DNA of 56,754 bases from positions 1-56,754 of the forward strand of contig CAJFNY010000049.1 of NCBI GenBank assembly GCA_904395865.1, in the 5' to 3' direction. The position numbers were made by a program, and so were the translations under genes. The stretch comes from an uncultured Oscillospiraceae bacterium (GTDB lineage: Bacteria; Bacillota; Clostridia; Oscillospirales; Oscillospiraceae). This document shows, piece after piece, positions 52,382-56,754 of the stretch. The stretch's first letter is position 1, and every line of letters starts with the position of its first letter. The notes beneath the pieces were generated by a model, which ran no database searches, was not told the origin of the DNA, and was given only the letters and a program-made list of their open reading frames with translations.

Positions 52382-52918
52382 TTATCCGGCCGTGGCGCCG
52401 GCCGACATCTTCAGCAGCAGCGCCGCGAATTCGGCGCTGGCCATGGGGAAGCGGCCCTCGATCCACTCGCGCATGACGCCGATGACGCCGCTCACGCAGT
52501 AGACGTAGGCGTACCGGTCCCGCAATCCGGCGGGGCCGGCCGCCGGCCGGGCGTACCGCTCCATGACCGCGTCCACCAGCCGCTGGTTGAACCGTCGGCT
52601 GTCCCGCTGGACGATCAGGATCCGGAACAGCCGCTCGTTCCGCTGGACGTAGTCGCAGAAGGCCGTCAGCGCCTCCTGGAACTGGCGGTCCGGCACCTGG
52701 GCCGGCGGCGGCTCCGGCAGCCGCTGCAGCAGGTCGTCCTCGATCTCCCGGATCACGTCGCGGATCTCCGTGTAGTAGGCGTAGAACGTGGAGCGGTTCA
52801 CGTCGGCCCGCTGGCAGACGTCGGTGACGGTCAGCTTGTCCGGCCCCGTCGTCTCCAGCAGCTCCAGCACCGCCTCCTGGATCATCCGCTTCGTCATCCG
52901 CACCCGCCGGTTCTCCAT
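52382..52918 (-). CDS. TetR family transcriptional regulator
   Basis: A 178-residue regulator. The N-terminal helix-turn-helix is LTVTDVCQRADVNRSTFYAYY, typical of the TetR subgroup with a C-terminal TetR_C_33-like domain (FCDYVQRNERLFRILI). GGAGG precedes the ATG. It is divergent from an epimerase gene, and an 18-base motif occurs twice in the gap between, so it most likely controls that gene and itself. Confidence 0.9.
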   Translation of the reverse strand: MENRRVRMTKRMIQEAVLELLETTGPDKLTVTDVCQRADVNRSTFYAYYTEIRDVIREIEDDLLQRLPEPPPAQVPDRQFQEALTAFCDYVQRNERLFRILIVQRDSRRFNQRLVDAVMERYARPAAGPAGLRDRYAYVYCVSGVIGVMREWIEGRFPMASAEFAALLLKMSAGATAG

Positions 52919-52955
52919 GGCGCGCGCCTCCGTTCACAGAAAATTTACAGCAGTC

Positions 52956-53035
52956 TCCGTTGGATTCCCGACAGAATCCCGGACTTTGTCGGTTCTAGCC
53001 CGGATTGTCCCAAACTGTCCGTTGTATTTCCGACA
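52956..53035. promoter_or_regulatory. Repeated TetR operator candidates
   Basis: TCCGTTGGATTCCCGACA (52956-52973) and TCCGTTGTATTTCCGACA (53018-53035) match at 16 of 18 positions, 62 bases apart. Each has GTTG/CGAC arms. The second one covers the -35 region of the epimerase promoter, the first lies close to the tetR start. Confidence 0.6.
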
Positions 53036-53049
53036 CACTGTTGTATAAT
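53022..53049 (+). promoter_or_regulatory. Promoter of the epimerase gene
   Basis: TTGTAT (53022-53027) and TATAAT (53044-53049), 16-base spacer. The -35 overlaps the second operator candidate. Confidence 0.6.
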
Positions 53050-53100
53050 GGTACCACAGACAGCCGAAGCTGTCAACGCCAGCAAAGGAAGGCGATCCCA

Positions 53101-54099
53101 TTGCGCAGAACGCTGTATCTCATCACCGGCGCCGGCGGCCATCTGGCCGGCACCATCATCCGCTACCTCCGGCGGGAGGACTGCGATATCCGCGGCCTGA
53201 TCCTCCCCGGCGAGGAGGGGCGCGACGCCGGCAACGTGCTCTACTACCGGGGCGACGTGACGCGCCCGGAGACGCTGGAGCCGTTCTTCTCGGGCCTGGA
53301 GCCGTACGACGTGACGGTGATCCACGCGGCGGGCCTCGTGTCCATCGGCAGCGGCGACCGGGCGCGGATGCGCCGGGTCAACGTGGACGGCACCCGGAAC
53401 ATCCTGGAGCTGTGCCGGCGGTACCCGGTGCGGCGGCTGCTGTACGTCAGCTCCGTCCACGCCCTGGAGGAGGGCGACCGGCTGCGGGTCATCCGGGAGG
53501 AGGACAGCTTCTCCCCCGACCGGGTGGTGGGCGACTACGCCGCCACGAAGGCCGAGGCCACGCAGCTGGTGCTGGACGCCGTCCGGGACGGGCTGGACGC
53601 CGTCATCGTCCACCCCTCGGGCATCCTGGGGCCCTTCGACAATGGCCGCAACCACCTGACCCAGCTGATCCAGACGTATCTGGCCGGGAAGCTGCCCGGC
53701 GGCGTCACCGGCGGGTACGACTTCGTGGACGTACGGGACGTGGCCCAGGGCTGCATCGCGGCGGCCAAGTGCGGCGGCCGCGGCGAGTGCTACATCCTCT
53801 CCAACCGGTACGTCCCCATCCGGGACCTGCTGGAGTGCCTCCGCCGGGCCGCCGGCGGCCACCGGAAGCCGTGCTTCCCCCTGGGGCTGGCGAAGCTGGC
53901 GGCGCCGGTCTCGGAGACCGTGGGCCGGCTGACCCACCGCCGGCCCCTGTTCACCCGGTACTCCCTGTACACCATGGCGTCCAACGCCCGCTTCTCCCAC
54001 GACAAGGCCACCATGCGCCTGGGCTACTCCCCCCGGGACATCCAGGAGACCGTCCGCGACACGGTCCGCTACCTGCGCACCGGGGAATGTCCGCTGTAG
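53101..54099 (+). CDS. NAD-dependent epimerase/dehydratase family protein (extended SDR)
   Basis: A 332-residue extended short-chain dehydrogenase. The dinucleotide loop is LITGAGGHLAG, HAAG is the usual strand, and the catalytic YxxxK is YAATK (in VVGDYAATKAEATQ). It resembles 3-beta-hydroxysteroid dehydrogenase/dihydroflavonol reductase-type enzymes, with HPSGILGPFDNG and FVDVRDVAQGC. The start is TTG, since no ATG is in frame before LRRTLYLITGAGG, with AAGGAAGG upstream. The actual substrate is unknown. It is likely repressed by the divergent TetR regulator. Confidence 0.85.
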   Translation: MRRTLYLITGAGGHLAGTIIRYLRREDCDIRGLILPGEEGRDAGNVLYYRGDVTRPETLEPFFSGLEPYDVTVIHAAGLVSIGSGDRARMRRVNVDGTRNILELCRRYPVRRLLYVSSVHALEEGDRLRVIREEDSFSPDRVVGDYAATKAEATQLVLDAVRDGLDAVIVHPSGILGPFDNGRNHLTQLIQTYLAGKLPGGVTGGYDFVDVRDVAQGCIAAAKCGGRGECYILSNRYVPIRDLLECLRRAAGGHRKPCFPLGLAKLAAPVSETVGRLTHRRPLFTRYSLYTMASNARFSHDKATMRLGYSPRDIQETVRDTVRYLRTGECPL

Positions 54100-54110
54100 A
54101 CTGCAGAGCA

Positions 54111-54148
54111 CGAAACGCGCCGCCGGCAGACGCCGGCGGCGCGTTTCG
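54111..54148. terminator. Bidirectional terminator
   Basis: CGAAACGCGCCGCCGGC and its perfect complement around AGAC, between converging genes. Confidence 0.85.
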
Positions 54149-54155
54149 CGGTTTC

Positions 54156-55190
54156 TCACTGCCTCCAGGCGTCCAGCAGCCGGCGGCAGTCGGCCAGGGC
54201 CGCCGACAGGGTGTCCCGCAGCTGCCCGGCCGTCTCGGGGGCGGCGTCGTACTCGCCGATGGTCATGTGGCGGCCGGAGGCCAGCCGCGCAGGCCTGCGG
54301 AAGCGGAACGCCCCCAGGCGGTACCGGCCCTGGCCGTCGTACACCGCCGCGTCGCGCACCTGCTGCGGTGACGCCGCCGGTTCCCCGGCCGGCGAAAGGG
54401 ACAGCTTCAGGCAGATTGGGAACCGCCGCCCCGTGCCGTCTGTTTTCGGCTCGATCTGCAGATACACCTCGCATGGGACCCCCAGGATCGTCACGCGGTC
54501 GTCCCGGAAGCCTGTCCACAGCCCGTCGAAGCCGCCGCTGGGTGTGGATACGTAGCCGTACCCCAGCCAGACGTCCCGGGCCTCGGCGAAGCCGCCGGCC
54601 TGCAGGTCGTCGTAGAAGGCGAGGATCTGGGGCGACGCCCACTGGGACAGGGGCAGCGCCACGTACCGCATGGCCTCCCGGTGCCCCGCCTCCAGCCACT
54701 GGCAGTAGTCCCGGAAAATGGCGTTGTCGGTCCGGTCCCGGTACGCCGCCAGCAGCTCCAGCATCCGCGGCCGGGTGACGATCTCGTACCCGGCCTTCCG
54801 GACCCGGGACCAGTCCGACTGGAAGCCGGTCTTGTAGTAGACGCCCCGGGCCTCGCAGGCCGGGTCGTCCTCCCGCAGCTGGCGGAGGTAGCGGACCAGC
54901 TGGTCGTCGTGCTCGCTGGTGCCGGTCTTGTCCTCCACGACGATGCGGTACGTGCGGCCCTCCGACGACACGGTCAGCAGGACGTCCATGTGCATGACCT
55001 GCCGCTCCACCCGGGTCAGCGTGAACGGCCGGCCCCGCAGCTCCGGGACGAACACCGTCAGCAGCTCCCGGGCGCACGCCTGCAGGGCCGCGTCGGGCCG
55101 GGCGTCCTCCAGGGCGAAGGACGCCAGCCAGCAGAGGAACGCGTCCTGGGACAGCTCACTGGTGGCGTATGAAAAGAGGTTGTTTTTCAC
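54156..55190 (-). CDS. PD-(D/E)XK nuclease family protein
   Basis: A 344-residue protein with an N-terminal nuclease-type core: HMDVLLTV (Asp) and IVVEDKTGT (E-x-K) give the PD-(D/E)XK pattern, followed by DDQLVRYLRQL. The opening NNLFSYATSELSQDAFLCWLASFAL is typical of the PDDEXK_4 proteins found in many bacteria. The C-terminal half (about residues 180-344) is not recognised. No methylase or restriction partner is nearby, so a defence role is unproven. The start is GTG with GAGGGGGA. Confidence 0.78.
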   Translation of the reverse strand: MKNNLFSYATSELSQDAFLCWLASFALEDARPDAALQACARELLTVFVPELRGRPFTLTRVERQVMHMDVLLTVSSEGRTYRIVVEDKTGTSEHDDQLVRYLRQLREDDPACEARGVYYKTGFQSDWSRVRKAGYEIVTRPRMLELLAAYRDRTDNAIFRDYCQWLEAGHREAMRYVALPLSQWASPQILAFYDDLQAGGFAEARDVWLGYGYVSTPSGGFDGLWTGFRDDRVTILGVPCEVYLQIEPKTDGTGRRFPICLKLSLSPAGEPAASPQQVRDAAVYDGQGRYRLGAFRFRRPARLASGRHMTIGEYDAAPETAGQLRDTLSAALADCRRLLDAWRQ

Positions 55191-55281
55191 GGCGATTCCC
55201 CCTCATTCCGCGGCGCCGCCGGCGCCCTGCCTTCAGGATACCAGCCGGAGAGGCCGCCGTCAAGGCACGGCCGGCCCGGAA

Positions 55282-55321
55282 GCACGATGCGGCCGCCGGG
55301 TGCTCCGGCGGCCGCGGTGCT
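55282..55321 (-). terminator. Terminator of clpB
   Basis: GCGGCCGCCGG and CCGGCGGCCGC around GTGCT, extended by outer GCAC/GTGC arms, lies just past the clpB stop. Confidence 0.7.
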
Positions 55322-55335
55322 TCGCGGGCAGGTGT

Positions 55336-56754
55336 TCAGTTCTCCACCACCAGCTGGCCGTCGCGGACGTCCACGCGCAGCTCAGTGCCGGGCTCCACGT
55401 CGCCGGAGAGGATCCGGCGGGCCAGCAGCGTCTCCACCGTGTGCTGGACGTACCGGCGCAGAGGCCGCGCGCCGTAGACCGGGTCGTACGCCTCGTCGAT
55501 GATGAAGCGCTTCGCCCCGTCGCTGAGGGTGACCGACAGCTGCTTGTCGGCCAGGCGCCTGTTCAGGTCGGCCGCCAGCAGGTCGATGATCTTCGTGATG
55601 TTCTCCTTCGTCAGGGGCTTGTAGAACACGATCTCGTCCAGCCGGTTCAGGAACTCCGGCCGGAAGGAGCGCTTCAGCAGCTCCTGCACCTGCTCCCGGG
55701 CCTGGGGCGAGATCTCGCCGCGGTCGTCGATGCCGTCCAGCAGGAACTGGGAGCCCAGGTTGGAGGTCAGGATGATGATGGTGTTCTTGAAGTCCACGGT
55801 GCGGCCCTGGCCGTCGGTGATGCGGCCGTCGTCCAGCACCTGGAGCAGCACGTTGAACACGTCGGGATGGGCCTTCTCCACCTCGTCGAAGAGCACCACC
55901 GAGTACGGCTTCCGGCGGACGGCCTCCGTCAGCTGGCCGCCCTCCTCGTAGCCCACGTATCCCGGAGGCGCGCCGATCAGGCGGGAGACGGCGAACTTCT
56001 CCATGTACTCGGACATGTCGATGCGCACCATGTTCTTCTCGCTGTCGAACAGGGCCTCGGCCAGGGTCTTGGCCAGCTCCGTCTTGCCCACGCCCGTGGG
56101 GCCCAGGAAGAGGAACGAGCCGATGGGCTTGTTGGGGTCGGCGATGCCGGCGCGGCTGCGGAGGATGGCCTCGCTGACGAGGCGCACGGCCTCGTCCTGG
56201 CCGATGACGCGCCGGTGGAGGATGTCCTCCAGGTGGAGCAGCTTCTCCCGCTCACCCTCCATGAGCCGGGCCACGGGGATGCCGGTCCACCGCTCGATGA
56301 TCCGGGCAATCTCCTCCTCGGTCACCTTGTCCCGCAGCAGGGAGCGGGCCTTGCCCTCGTTGGCGATGGCCTCCTCCGCCTCCAGCTGCTTGTGCAGCTC
56401 GGGAATCTTGCCGTACTGCAGCTCGGCGGCCTTGTTCAGGTCATACTCCCGTTGGGCCTTCTCCAGGGCGGCGTTGGCGGCCTCCAGCTCCTCCCGCAGC
56501 TTCTGCACCTTGCCGATGGCGTTCTTCTCGTTCTCCCACTGGGCCTTCTTGGCGTTGAATTCGTCCCGCATTTCGGCCAGTTCCTTCTGGATCTCGGCCA
56601 GATGCTCCTGGGAGATAGCGTCGTCCTCCTTCTTGAGGGCGGCCTCCTCAATCTCGTGCTGGATGATTTTCCGCTGGATCACGTCCAGCTCGGTGGGCAT
56701 GGAGTCGATCTCGGTGCGGATCATGGCGCAGGCCTCGTCGATCAGGTCGATGGC
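55336..56754 (-). CDS. clpB: Chaperone ClpB, C-terminal part (5' end outside the window)
   Basis: 472 residues of a ClpB disaggregase; the N domain and first ATPase lie beyond the window edge. Seen here are the end of the first ATPase domain ([18 protein letters not shown]), the middle coiled-coil domain (residues about 20-110, with [20 protein letters not shown]), and the complete second ATPase: Walker [11 protein letters not shown], Walker [15 protein letters not shown], sensor TSNLGSQ and the C-terminal [15 protein letters not shown]. ClpB works with DnaK to resolubilise protein aggregates. The shorter M-domain and the absence of a ClpX-type loop distinguish it from ClpA/C. Confidence 0.95.
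   Translation of the reverse strand, partial: AIDLIDEACAMIRTEIDSMPTELDVIQRKIIQHEIEEAALKKEDDAISQEHLAEIQKELAEMRDEFNAKKAQWENEKNAIGKVQKLREELEAANAALEKAQREYDLNKAAELQYGKIPELHKQLEAEEAIANEGKARSLLRDKVTEEEIARIIERWTGIPVARLMEGEREKLLHLEDILHRRVIGQDEAVRLVSEAILRSRAGIADPNKPIGSFLFLGPTGVGKTELAKTLAEALFDSEKNMVRIDMSEYMEKFAVSRLIGAPPGYVGYEEGGQLTEAVRRKPYSVVLFDEVEKAHPDVFNVLLQVLDDGRITDGQGRTVDFKNTIIILTSNLGSQFLLDGIDDRGEISPQAREQVQELLKRSFRPEFLNRLDEIVFYKPLTKENITKIIDLLAADLNRRLADKQLSVTLSDGAKRFIIDEAYDPVYGARPLRRYVQHTVETLLARRILSGDVEPGTELRVDVRDGQLVVEN

Overview
The window is high-GC DNA packed with genes on both strands and looks like the chromosome of a spore-forming, anaerobic Firmicute, most likely an Oscillospiraceae-type gut clostridium (inference). 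The evidence is a set of sporulation genes (yabP, yabQ and an uninterrupted sigK), three S-layer-homology proteins, an oxygen-sensitive glycyl radical enzyme with its activase, VanR-type signalling, and strong GGAGG ribosome sites with frequent GTG and TTG starts. I found no tRNA, rRNA, CRISPR array, transposase or phage gene. Long stop-free frames opposite real genes are a by-product of the GC content.

Layout. 1-5350: a PiT phosphate transporter and its DUF47 partner, behind tandem Pho-box-like hexamers; two related SLH proteins; two copies of a hairpin-rich intergenic repeat. 5350-9420: a TIGR04076 protein, a PadR operon, the yabP-yabQ-divIC-yabR cluster and an SDR reductase. 9425-13200: inositol-monophosphatase family protein, rpiB, a membrane protein and an amidohydrolase. 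13338-21595: an Opp/Dpp peptide importer divergent from its binding protein, a serine hydrolase and a dipeptide-epimerase-like enolase, which together look like an uptake and processing unit for unusual peptides. 21652-28181: an SLH protein, a MacB-type ABC efflux set whose fusion protein carries a frameshift, and a VanR-like regulator paired with a histidine kinase that has lost its HAMP and phosphoacceptor domains.

28315-37490: a long minus-strand catabolic locus with a LivKHMGF-type importer, a zinc-methyltransferase-like URO-D protein, an L-cysteine-desulfidase family protein and an AroE-like dehydrogenase without the usual shikimate-binding serines, followed by a LacI regulator. 37812-44963: a Gfo/Idh/MocA oxidoreductase, an AraC regulator and, divergent from it, an operon for a glycyl radical enzyme, its activase and an unusual ROK-like kinase with an unrecognised N-terminal domain. 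This is the best candidate for an undescribed pathway.

45147-56754: a sigma-factor-like protein convergent with sigK, a metal P-type ATPase with a separate HMA chaperone and an ArsR repressor, a decayed kinase gene, a DUF5662 protein, tandem zinc-ribbon membrane paralogues, a TetR regulator divergent from an epimerase, a PD-(D/E)XK-type nuclease, and the C-terminal half of clpB running off the window edge.
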